Below are positions 1 through 5,774 of a stretch of DNA of 5,774 nt, piece by piece. How positions within the stretch are numbered: position 1 is the first letter of the stretch; each line of letters begins with the position of its first letter. The stretch is from an uncultured Eubacterium sp. (GTDB lineage: Bacteria; Bacillota; Clostridia; Lachnospirales; Lachnospiraceae), in assembly GCA_902475415.1 (NCBI GenBank), contig CABRZK010000167.1:1-5774 (forward strand). Direction: 5' to 3'. The notes below the pieces were generated by a model. It was not told the DNA's origin. It made no database searches and saw nothing but the letters and a program-made list of their open reading frames with translations. Both the position numbers and the translations under genes were made by a program.

Positions 1-1024
1 TCATTATGCAGCGATTAAAATTCATTTTGGGGAGTACGGGAATCTGGCATTTCTTCGCCCGAATTATGCGAAAGTCATTGCAGATATCGTAAAAGAGCAG
101 GGAGGAAAAGCTTTTCTGACAGATTGCAATACATTATATGTCGGAAGTCGTAAAAATGCAGTGGATCATCTGGAAACTGCTTATATGAACGGTTTTACTC
201 CGTATGCGACAGGATGTCCGGTCATCATTGCAGATGGATTGAAAGGTACGGATGAGGTGCTGGTGCCGGTAGACGGAGAATATGTAAAAGAAGCCAAAAT
301 TGGCCGTGCGCTGATGGATGCGGATATTCTGATCTCACTGACCCACTTTAAAGGACATGAGGCAACCGGTTTTGGAGGAGCGATCAAAAACATTGGCATG
401 GGTGGTGGATCCCGTGCCGGAAAAATGGAGCAGCACAGTGCAGGAAAACCATATGTCAGACAGCGTGTCTGTGTGGGCTGTGGTATGTGTACGAGAGTGT
501 GCGCGCACGATGCGATTACGATCACAGAACGCAAGGCATCGATTGACCATGACAAATGTGTCGGATGCGGCAGATGTGTCGGCGTCTGTCCGAAAGATGC
601 GGTTACACCGGAATTTTCAGAGTCCAATGATATTCTGAACTGTAAAATGGCAGAGTACACACTGGCAATCTGCAAGGATCGTCCATGCTTCCATATCTCA
701 CTGATCTGTGATGTATCACCAAACTGTGACTGTCATGCGGAAAATGACCGTCCGATCATCCCGAATGTCGGAATGCTGGCATCCTTTGATCCGGTGGCAC
801 TGGATATGGCGTGTGCAGACCTGTGCAATCAGCAGCCGGTATTGTCAAACAGTATTCTGGCTGAAAATATGGAAAAACATGAGCATGAGCACGGATCATG
901 TGACTGCGAGCATGGTCATGATCATTTCTACTATAATCATCCGGATACAAACTGGAGAAGCTGCATTGAGCATGCGGTAAAAATCGGACTTGGTACCGAT
1001 CAGTACGAACTGATTGAAGTATAA
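1..1024 (+). CDS. DUF362 domain protein with two [4Fe-4S] ferredoxin motifs (5'-truncated by window edge)
   Basis: The frame is open from base 2 to the TAA at 1022-1024, giving 340 visible residues; the true start lies left of the window. The GTG at 161 is internal, because the codons before it encode family-like sequence (HYAAIKIHFGEYGN, then AKVIADIVKEQGGKAFLTDCNTLY). The DUF362 core is recognisable by 'LISLTHFKGHEATGFGGAIKNIGMG' (from about 332) and, towards the C-terminus, by 'SPNCDCHAENDRPIIPNVGMLASFDPVALD'. Two ferredoxin motifs of the CxxCxxCxxxC type are inserted between these, at 470-502 and 557-589, so it should bind two [4Fe-4S] clusters. No signal peptide or membrane segment is visible, so a cytoplasmic electron-transfer or redox role is inferred; to my knowledge the family has no settled reaction. 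A His/Cys-rich stretch lies at 878-925. It is the first of four closely spaced genes. Family call is confident; function is unknown. Confidence 0.9.
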   Translation, partial: HYAAIKIHFGEYGNLAFLRPNYAKVIADIVKEQGGKAFLTDCNTLYVGSRKNAVDHLETAYMNGFTPYATGCPVIIADGLKGTDEVLVPVDGEYVKEAKIGRALMDADILISLTHFKGHEATGFGGAIKNIGMGGGSRAGKMEQHSAGKPYVRQRVCVGCGMCTRVCAHDAITITERKASIDHDKCVGCGRCVGVCPKDAVTPEFSESNDILNCKMAEYTLAICKDRPCFHISLICDVSPNCDCHAENDRPIIPNVGMLASFDPVALDMACADLCNQQPVLSNSILAENMEKHEHEHGSCDCEHGHDHFYYNHPDTNWRSCIEHAVKIGLGTDQYELIEV

Positions 1025-1036
1025 GAACTGATAAAA

Positions 1037-1056
1037 GAAGGAGACAAGCAGGAAAG
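1037..1056 (+). promoter_or_regulatory. Unusual ribosome-binding region of the coiled-coil gene
   Basis: Two purine-rich candidates precede the ATG at 1058. GAAGGAG at 1037-1043 matches the Shine-Dalgarno consensus well but lies 14 bases from the ATG, which is long. AGGAAAG at 1050-1056 is weaker and almost touches the start codon. No alternative ATG, GTG or TTG lies between them in the coding frame, so the start at 1058 stands, perhaps with reduced initiation efficiency. Confidence 0.45.
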
Positions 1057-1057
1057 A

Positions 1058-1984
1058 ATGAGTCCACAGGATAAGGTAGAACGGGTATTAAAAGAAATTC
1101 ATGTTACATTTTCAAAGAGCGAAACATATTCCGGTCACCCGGATAAAGTGATTATAGACCGAAAGAAGTTTCTGGGATTGCTGGATCGGTTAAATCAGGG
1201 CATTTACGATATGATGGATCAGTATGAGCAGACAAGGCAGAGCAGAAATAATGCGGAACGGGCTTTTCGAAAAAAAGGAGACGAGATCATTGAAGCGGCG
1301 AATGCCAATGCGGAAGATGTCTATGCGGCATCTGTCATCTATACCGCTGATATGATCGGTGCAATCCGCGATTTGATGGATCAGACGAATGATTCCATGA
1401 ATGACTTGTTTATGCAGTTCCGCAAGAATCTGCGGGAACAGAAAGACAAGCTGCAGTCTCATGAAAATGAACTGCAGGGACAGCTGGCTGATCTTGCTGA
1501 CACAAAAAAATATTTGTCTATTATTGAAGATGTTAACAGAGAGCGGGCAAGAAAGAATCGAGATTTGGAGGCTGAAAAAGAGGCAGGTGCACAGTATGCA
1601 AGAAACATGGTGTATATTCCGCCTTCAGAACCAGATATCAAAATAAATGAACAGTATTTTGAAAACTCAGGAACAAAGAATCCGGAGAAGATGGCAGGGG
1701 AATCACTTGCAGTAGAAAAACCGGATATCAAGGTGAATACAGACGCTGCATATTTCAAATGGAGAGAAAGCCAGAAAAATCAGACAGACACTGAGAATGC
1801 ACCGGAAGAGGCAAACGCATCACAGGAGTATCCCAATCCGGAATTTCCGGACGAAGCATCCATCAGACGAGCTGTGGAGGCAGATGAGTTTGCAGAAGAA
1901 AAGGAAGCTTATTCTCACCGGAAAAAAGAAAAGCGGGATGCAGGTTCTATTTTAAAAGATTTGATTTTTGGTAAAGAAGAATAG
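1058..1984 (+). CDS. Coiled-coil protein of unknown function (308 residues)
   Basis: I do not recognise this as a named family. It is a highly charged soluble protein with no signal peptide or membrane segment. Residues about 30-55 form a hydrophobic-patterned helix (VIIDRKKFLGLLDRL). Residues about 55-175 are rich in E, K, Q and A and look like long coiled coils, first around 55-90 and then around 110-175 (LREQKDKLQSHENELQGQLADL). The region 185-290 is acidic and probably disordered, and it carries a motif twice: PDIKINEQYF at 192-201 and PDIKVNTDAAYF at 222-233. The tail 'GSILKDLIFGKEE' (296-308) could be a short amphipathic helix. The pattern loosely resembles DivIVA/SepF-neighbourhood or ATP-synthase-b-like scaffold proteins, but I see no diagnostic DivIVA N-terminal motif. 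It lies 33 bases after the Fe-S gene and 11 bases before the response regulator, so probably one transcript; a structural or scaffold role is only inferred. Confidence 0.8.
   Translation: MSPQDKVERVLKEIHVTFSKSETYSGHPDKVIIDRKKFLGLLDRLNQGIYDMMDQYEQTRQSRNNAERAFRKKGDEIIEAANANAEDVYAASVIYTADMIGAIRDLMDQTNDSMNDLFMQFRKNLREQKDKLQSHENELQGQLADLADTKKYLSIIEDVNRERARKNRDLEAEKEAGAQYARNMVYIPPSEPDIKINEQYFENSGTKNPEKMAGESLAVEKPDIKVNTDAAYFKWRESQKNQTDTENAPEEANASQEYPNPEFPDEASIRRAVEADEFAEEKEAYSHRKKEKRDAGSILKDLIFGKEE
1631..1762 (+). repeat. Degenerate internal repeat encoding PDIK-N-YF motifs
   Basis: Two copies of a short coding motif lie 90 bases apart: 1631-1666 (PDIKINEQYFEN) and 1721-1762 (PDIKVNTDAAYFKW). Both follow a Glu or Lys and sit in the otherwise low-complexity acidic tail of the coiled-coil protein. 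The DNA starts CCRGATATCAA in both copies. The second copy has two extra residues before YF. This may be a duplicated binding motif. Confidence 0.6.
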
Positions 1985-1989
1985 GAGGG
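1983..1989 (+). promoter_or_regulatory. Ribosome-binding site fixing the TTG start of the response regulator
   Basis: AGGAGGG lies six bases before the TTG at 1996 and overlaps the TAG stop (1982-1984) of the coiled-coil gene. The optimal spacing, plus the conserved receiver-domain N-terminus (NNILVCDDD) immediately after the TTG, selects this non-ATG start. The overlap suggests translational coupling between the two genes. Confidence 0.85.
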
Positions 1990-1995
1990 ATTCCC

Positions 1996-2694
1996 TTGAA
2001 CAATATTTTAGTATGTGATGATGATACTTCCATTGTAGATTCCATTGAGATTTATCTGCAGCAGGAAGGATATCATGTTTTTAAAGCTTATGACGGAATA
2101 CAGGCACTGGAAGTACTGAAAAAAGAAAATATTCAGCTGGTTATTATTGATGTAATGATGCCCCGGCTTGACGGCATCCGTGCGATATTGAAAATCCGTG
2201 AAGAAAGCAATATGCCGATTATCGTACTTTCTGCCAAGACGGCAGATTCTGATAAAATTCTCGGATTAAATGTTGGTGCAGATGATTATGTGTCCAAACC
2301 GTTCAATCCACTGGAACTGGTTGCGCGAGTAAATTCACAGATGCGTCGCTACACCAAACTTGGAAATGTGGCAGAATCAAGCAAGGTATTTCAGACAGGC
2401 GGACTGTCCATCAATGATGATCTGAAAGAGGTCAGTGTGGATGGAGAGACCGTGCGACTGACACCGATCGAATACAATATCCTTCTGCTTCTGGTAAAAA
2501 ATCAGGGAAAAGTATTTTCTATTAACCAGATTTATGAAAATATATGGAATGAAGAGGCAATTGGAGCGGACAATACGGTGGCTGTCCATATTCGTCATAT
2601 CAGAGAAAAAATTGAGATTAACCCAAAAGATCCACAATATCTGAAAGTGGTCTGGGGAGTTGGATACAAGATTGAAAAAATAGAACCGAGGTAG
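1996..2694 (+). CDS. OmpR/PhoB-family response regulator
   Basis: This 232-residue protein is a typical full-length two-component transcription factor. The receiver domain covers about residues 2-118: acidic pocket D8/D9 in 'ILVCDDD', phospho-acceptor D52 in 'IIDVMMPRLDG', the switch Ser79 in 'IIVLSAK', Tyr98, and the conserved Lys101 in 'VSKPF'. A linker of about 15 residues leads to a winged-helix DNA-binding domain (about 133-229), with 'RLTPIEYNILLLLVKNQGKVFS', the recognition helix region 'ADNTVAVHIRHIREKI' and the wing 'VVWGVGYKIE'. All key residues are intact. It starts at TTG with a well-placed ribosome site. Three bases separate it from the downstream kinase, its likely phosphate donor. 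It resembles VanR-type regulators, but the resemblance is not enough to name the target genes. It presumably acts as a phosphorylation-dependent DNA-binding dimer in the cytoplasm. Confidence 0.95.
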   Translation: MNNILVCDDDTSIVDSIEIYLQQEGYHVFKAYDGIQALEVLKKENIQLVIIDVMMPRLDGIRAILKIREESNMPIIVLSAKTADSDKILGLNVGADDYVSKPFNPLELVARVNSQMRRYTKLGNVAESSKVFQTGGLSINDDLKEVSVDGETVRLTPIEYNILLLLVKNQGKVFSINQIYENIWNEEAIGADNTVAVHIRHIREKIEINPKDPQYLKVVWGVGYKIEKIEPR

Positions 2695-2697
2695 ACG

Positions 2698-4719
2698 ATG
2701 GAACAGAACAGAAAGCGCTATTCGTCACTGGCAAAAGCGATTGTGATCGGAGTGCAGATGATCGCGGCGGTACTTGCATCTGTCAGTATTGTGCTGTTCA
2801 GTACATGTGTCAATCAGAACATGCTGAATATGGGAGATCTGCAGAACTCATCTTTTGTTGAATCCGGATATTTTGAACGTACATTTTCCAAACAGATGAT
2901 GCAGCTTCTGGATTACCTGAATCTGAAAGAACTGTTTGAGACGGACGGTGTGTATGATGAAAACCGTCCGGAGGTAGTCAGTGCTTCACCGGAACAGATC
3001 TCAGATTATAAGGTGTATAATAATAAATATGACCAGAACAATACCAATATCTACTACTGGCTGAGTGATCTGAAAGATGGTACTTACATGACCAACATGA
3101 AAGATACCAAAAAGCAGGAAGACGCTTATGAAAAAGCTGTCAATTACGGACGTTATATCAGTTATAATAATAAAACATTCCGGTTTGAAACCAATATCGG
3201 TGGAATGGAAAATAATTATTATCAGAATATGGTTCAGTATAATGAGCTGCAGAAAGGCGATTTCAGCCTGATTGTTGCCGTAGATGTGCGATTCCCACAG
3301 GAAGATGATCTGGCTGTGGCCAAGCGGGAGTTTGATAAATTATATCCGTGGGCACAGCGAAGTCTGGTACTGGCGGCAGTCGATATTATTGTGGTAGGGC
3401 TCTGTTATATGACAGTTGCAGCTGCGAAACGCAGTGAAGATAAGGCAATACATCTGACGAATTTTGATAAAATACGGACAGAAATACCCATTGCATTATT
3501 GTTTATTTTTACCATCAGTCTGACAGCTCTGGGCGTGCGGGTACACAGCCAGAGCTATGGTGTGATGAGCCGCATGGTTATTGTGGGAACCTTTGCTGTT
3601 CTGGCAGACTGCTGTTTTATGGGCATGTACCTGAGTCTTGTACGCCGGGTAAAAGCAGATACGTTTTTTGAAAACAGCTATCTGCACTGGCTGCTGGTGA
3701 ATCTAAAGGATACATTTCACAACAGGTATCTTGGAAACAAGATGACGCTGATCATCTGGGGAATTATACTGATTAATGTAGTGATCGGCTATCTGGCTTT
3801 TCACTGCGGTTTTATCTGGGCATACATTTTACTGATCATATTCCTTATTTCTACGTTAATCTATTTTTCTCAGAGAGTGATTCAGAGAAGAAAGATACTG
3901 GAAGGAATTGATCAGATCACACAGGGAAAATTTGACTACAAATTAAACCTGAAAGAATTTCAGGGAGACGAATATCAGCTGGCAGAGGGCATTAATCATA
4001 TCAGCGAAGGTCTGGCAACTGCCATCGGTGAGAGCGTGCGGGATGAACGTATGAAAGCCAATATGATTACCAATATTTCCCATGATATCAAGACGCCTCT
4101 GACGTCAATCATTAATTATATTGGGTTATTGCGCAGGGAAAAAATCGATAATCCGAATGCGCAGGCCTATATCGAAGTACTGGAATCCAAAGCTCTGCGT
4201 CTGAAACAGCTGATGGAAGACCTGGTGGATGTATCACGTATTTCATCGGGAAATATCACACTGCAAATGGATGATATCGATCTGATAGAGCTGGTGCGCC
4301 AGACCGGAGGCGAGTTTAATGAAAAACTGGAACAGAAAGGACTCAATGTAATCAGTAAATTTCCGAAAGATGCTGTCATGATCTATGCAGACGGACGGCA
4401 GCTGTGGCGTGTTATCGGAAATCTGTATAACAATACATCCAAATATGCCATGCCGGATACCCGGGTATATGTGGAAGTGGCAAAGGAAGGTTATGAAGCC
4501 TCTTTTACGATGAAAAATATATCCGAAAAGATGCTGAATGTGGATGCAGACAGTCTCACCGAGCGCTTTGTCCGGGGAGATGAATCCCGCAGTACGGAAG
4601 GAAGCGGACTTGGACTTTCCATTTCCAAAATGCTGACGGAACTGATGGGCGGCAAATTTGAAATCAGCCTGGAGGATGATCTGTTCCGGGTGAAGATTAC
4701 ATTTCGATGTAAAGAATAA
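2698..4719 (+). CDS. Six-TM sensor histidine kinase, partner of the upstream regulator
   Basis: This 673-residue membrane kinase starts at ATG 2698, three bases after the regulator's stop, with GAGGT (2688-2692) as ribosome site. Predicted membrane segments lie near residues 13-36, 222-243, 264-281, 293-315, 349-368 and 371-390. This leaves an extracytoplasmic region of about 185 residues (37-221), rich in Tyr and Asn, as the likely sensor. A HAMP-like linker (about 391-445) leads to the dimerisation/phospho-acceptor helix with His462 in 'NISHDIKTPLTS'. The ATPase domain has an N-box ending at Asn579 (GNLYNNTSKYA), 'ERFVRGDESRSTEGSGLGLS' (622-641) covering the F and G2 boxes, and a family-typical end. 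The usual G1 box DxGxG is replaced by 'KNIS' (Asn607). This variant recurs, as I recall, in clostridial kinases with the same 'RFVRGD' ending, so activity is still expected. The signal sensed is unknown; no known sensor domain was recognised in the outer loop. Confidence 0.95.
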   Translation: MEQNRKRYSSLAKAIVIGVQMIAAVLASVSIVLFSTCVNQNMLNMGDLQNSSFVESGYFERTFSKQMMQLLDYLNLKELFETDGVYDENRPEVVSASPEQISDYKVYNNKYDQNNTNIYYWLSDLKDGTYMTNMKDTKKQEDAYEKAVNYGRYISYNNKTFRFETNIGGMENNYYQNMVQYNELQKGDFSLIVAVDVRFPQEDDLAVAKREFDKLYPWAQRSLVLAAVDIIVVGLCYMTVAAAKRSEDKAIHLTNFDKIRTEIPIALLFIFTISLTALGVRVHSQSYGVMSRMVIVGTFAVLADCCFMGMYLSLVRRVKADTFFENSYLHWLLVNLKDTFHNRYLGNKMTLIIWGIILINVVIGYLAFHCGFIWAYILLIIFLISTLIYFSQRVIQRRKILEGIDQITQGKFDYKLNLKEFQGDEYQLAEGINHISEGLATAIGESVRDERMKANMITNISHDIKTPLTSIINYIGLLRREKIDNPNAQAYIEVLESKALRLKQLMEDLVDVSRISSGNITLQMDDIDLIELVRQTGGEFNEKLEQKGLNVISKFPKDAVMIYADGRQLWRVIGNLYNNTSKYAMPDTRVYVEVAKEGYEASFTMKNISEKMLNVDADSLTERFVRGDESRSTEGSGLGLSISKMLTELMGGKFEISLEDDLFRVKITFRCKE

Positions 4720-4744
4720 TATATAAGTTACGGTTCGTACAGAT

Positions 4745-4769
4745 TTTAGCTTCAATTTACCACGCTAAA
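4745..4769 (+). other. Inverted repeat after the kinase gene (TTTAGC / GCTAAA)
   Basis: A perfect 6-bp inverted repeat (4745-4750 with 4764-4769) encloses a 13-base AT-rich loop, with one extra G-U pair outside. It lies 25 bases after the kinase stop and has no T-tract directly after it. The GCTAAA arm could alternatively pair with TTTAG at 4786-4790, so two mutually exclusive folds are possible. Chance is a real possibility in DNA this AT-rich. Confidence 0.3.
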
Positions 4770-4771
4770 GT

Positions 4772-4790
4772 AAAAAAGCTTGCTTTTTAG
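4772..4790 (+). terminator. Possible weak terminator hairpin of the regulator/kinase operon
   Basis: AAAAAG (4773-4778) and CTTTTT (4783-4788) form a 6-bp stem closed by a CTTG tetraloop. The T-run belongs to the stem rather than following it, and only one pair is G-C. This is therefore a poor intrinsic terminator by standard rules, but it is the best hairpin between the kinase stop and the next promoter. The same bases contain the predicted -35 element of the downstream gene. Confidence 0.25.
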
Positions 4791-4808
4791 TATGTGACTT
4801 ATTATAAT
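4780..4808 (+). promoter_or_regulatory. Probable sigma-A-type promoter of the hydratase gene
   Basis: A perfect -10 hexamer TATAAT lies at 4803-4808. Exactly 17 bases upstream is TTGCTT (4780-4785), which keeps the TTG core of the -35 consensus but matches only three of six positions. Transcription would start near 4815, giving an untranslated leader of about 80 bases. No extended -10 TG is present. Confidence 0.6.
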
Positions 4809-4823
4809 GGAAAAGAATTGTTT

Positions 4824-4844
4824 TCAGATTTTAAAAGAATCTGA
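4824..4844 (+). other. Leader hairpin (TCAGATT / AATCTGA) in the hydratase 5' UTR
   Basis: A perfect 7-bp stem (4824-4830 with 4838-4844) encloses a 7-base loop and is followed at once by TTTT (4845-4848). It would form about ten bases into the predicted transcript. It could be a weak attenuator or an mRNA-stabilising 5' hairpin, but only two of the seven pairs are G-C. No known riboswitch or T-box feature was recognised. Confidence 0.35.
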
Positions 4845-4878
4845 TTTTATGAAAAAGAGAGTGTAAGAAAGAATTTTT

Positions 4879-4885
4879 AAGGAGG
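4879..4885 (+). promoter_or_regulatory. Strong ribosome-binding site of the hydratase gene
   Basis: AAGGAGG is a full Shine-Dalgarno match, nine bases before the ATG at 4895. It supports that start and indicates that the gene was under selection for efficient expression despite the frame break downstream. Confidence 0.85.
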
Positions 4886-4894
4886 ACCAGAACC

Positions 4895-5774
4895 ATGAAA
4901 TTACATGAGAATGGTGTATATCTGCTCAATGGAACGGAGATTATCGAGGATAATCACGAAGCTGCAGCATGTCTTGCTGCAAAAAAAGGAAAGACAGTGA
5001 CCGCTGCAGAAGCAGCAACAGGTACAATGGCATATCGGATTTTGAAAGCACACAATACTTCCGGAAATATGGAAAATCTGCAGATCAAATTTGATAAGCT
5101 GACATCCCATGATATTACATTTGTCGGTATCATCCAGACAGCCCGTGCATCAGGACAAACTGCCACAACAGTCTGTGTGCCGTTGGCGGAACCATCAACG
5201 AAGATGACCACATGTTCGGACTGAGTTGTGCAAAGAGATACGGTGGAATCTATGTACCGCCTCATCAGGCAGTTATCCATCAGTTTGCCCGTGAAATGCT
5301 GGCAGGCGGCGGCAAAATGATTCTTGGTTCTGATTCCCATACACGTTACGGTGCCCTTGGTACTATGGCTATGGGAGAGGGCGGACCGGAGCTGGTAAAA
5401 CAGTTACTGTGCAAGACTTATGACATTAAAATGCCGGGTGTGGTAGCCATTTACCTGACCGGTGAACCGATGAAAGGCGTCGGCCCGCAGGATGTGGCTC
5501 TGGCAATCATCGGAGCTGTATTCAAAAACGGTTATGTAAACAATAAAGTTATGGAGTTTGTCGGACCGGGTGTGGCATCTTTAAGTGCTGATTTTCGTAT
5601 CGGTGTGGATGTAATGACTACTGAGACCACCTGTCTGTCTTCTATCTGGACAACAGATGACAAGATTAAAGAATTTTATGATATTCACGGCAGATCAGCA
5701 GACTTCGCAGAACTGAAACCGGAAGCAGTTGCTTACTATGATGGATGTGTGGAAGTAAACTTAAGCGAGATCAA
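4895..5774 (+). pseudogene. Aconitase-family hydratase, frame-disrupted near 5155 and truncated by window end
   Basis: The protein is read in two frames. From ATG 4895 it runs 87 residues (MKLHENGVYLLNGTEIIED to FVGIIQTARASG, ending at 5155). That frame then gives 22 unrelated residues and stops at TGA 5222-5224. From about 5158 another frame (base 1 of each codon at 5158, 5161, and so on) continues as NCHNSLCAVGGTINEDDHMFGLSCAKRYGG. It stays open for 205 codons to the window edge and includes 'GSDSHTRYGALGTMAMGEGGPE' (from 5326) and 'MTTETTCLSS' (Cys at 5632). This is the N-terminal part of the roughly 770-residue clostridial 'hydratase' branch of the aconitase/isopropylmalate dehydratase superfamily, [4Fe-4S] enzymes that isomerise hydroxy-acids such as citrate. 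The iron-ligand region lies beyond the window. As I recall the family, about ten residues (of the type LxKFPVPYVL) belong between 'ASG' and 'TNCHN', so a 31-base deletion fits best. Apart from this, coding quality is excellent, so the lesion is recent or an assembly error. The substrate is not certain from this part alone. Confidence 0.85.

Noticed and set aside
161..163. GTG as start codon of the Fe-S protein
   Set aside because: The same frame is open to the window edge and the upstream codons encode DUF362-like sequence, so this is an internal valine.
181..675. 164-residue minus-strand open frame over the Fe-S gene
   Set aside because: Antisense shadow of a clear DUF362/ferredoxin coding region; Ser/Pro-rich composition typical of reverse-frame translation.
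4729..4739. TACG-GTT-CGTA mini-hairpin just after the kinase stop
   Set aside because: The 4-bp stem with a 3-base loop has no directly following T-tract; too short to call a terminator.
4243..4755. 170-residue minus-strand open frame over the kinase end
   Set aside because: It is antisense to a well-supported kinase ATPase domain, has no ribosome site that I could see, and its sequence is unlike a folded protein.
4720..4894. Riboswitch, T-box or small RNA in the 175-base intergenic region
   Set aside because: No T-box sequence, specifier stem or known riboswitch core is recognisable; only short AT-rich hairpins are present.
5147..5166. Programmed ribosomal frameshift in the hydratase gene
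   Set aside because: No slippery heptamer or obvious downstream pseudoknot is seen, and about ten conserved residues are missing at the join, which frameshifting alone would not explain.
5156..5224. The 22-residue C-terminal end of the short 109-residue reading of the hydratase gene as a real protein end
   Set aside because: These residues are unlike the family, while a different frame over the same bases gives the conserved NCHNSLCAVGGTINEDDHMFG; it is an out-of-frame tail.
1..5774. CRISPR array, insertion sequence, tRNA/rRNA gene, phage or defence system
   Set aside because: No regularly spaced repeats, transposase-like protein, structural RNA sequence or defence-family motif was found on either strand.

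Overview
The window looks like chromosomal DNA of an anaerobic, moderately AT-rich Firmicute, most likely a Clostridia/Lachnospiraceae-type gut bacterium. The grounds are strong AGGAGG-type ribosome sites, a TTG start, a ferredoxin-containing DUF362 protein, a VanR/VanS-like two-component pair with the 'RFVRGD-SR-TEGSGLGL' kinase ending, and a clostridial-type aconitase-family hydratase. The assignment is by protein resemblance from memory; no search was run.

Layout. All genes are on the + strand. Positions 1-1024 hold the 3' part of a DUF362 protein with two [4Fe-4S] ferredoxin motifs; its true start lies left of the window. After 33 bases comes a 308-residue coiled-coil protein of unknown function (1058-1984). 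After 11 bases comes an OmpR/PhoB-type response regulator starting at TTG (1996-2694). After 3 bases comes a 673-residue, six-membrane-segment sensor histidine kinase (2698-4719). The tight spacing suggests these four genes are co-transcribed. A 175-base intergenic region (4720-4894) follows, with several AT-rich inverted repeats, a good sigma-A-type promoter (-10 TATAAT at 4803-4808) and a strong ribosome site. The last gene (from 4895, running off the right end) is the N-terminal part of an aconitase-family hydratase.

How they work together. The kinase probably senses an extracytoplasmic signal through its roughly 185-residue outer loop and phosphorylates Asp52 of the regulator, which would bind DNA through a winged helix. 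No target promoter can be identified here. The link of the pair to the coiled-coil protein and the Fe-S protein is positional only. The hydratase seems to be a separate transcription unit with a metabolic role.

Main oddity. The hydratase reading frame is broken near 5153-5160. The protein reads well to '...QTARASG' in one frame and resumes as 'NCHNSLCAVGGTINEDDHMFG...' in another, and about ten family-typical residues are missing at the join. The simplest reading is a deletion of about 31 bases, either real (a recent pseudogene) or an assembly error. Other points of interest are a His/Cys-rich segment in the DUF362 protein, a repeated short motif in the coiled-coil protein, and a degenerate G1 box in the kinase. 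I saw no tRNA, rRNA, CRISPR array, insertion sequence or convincing new defence or mobile system.
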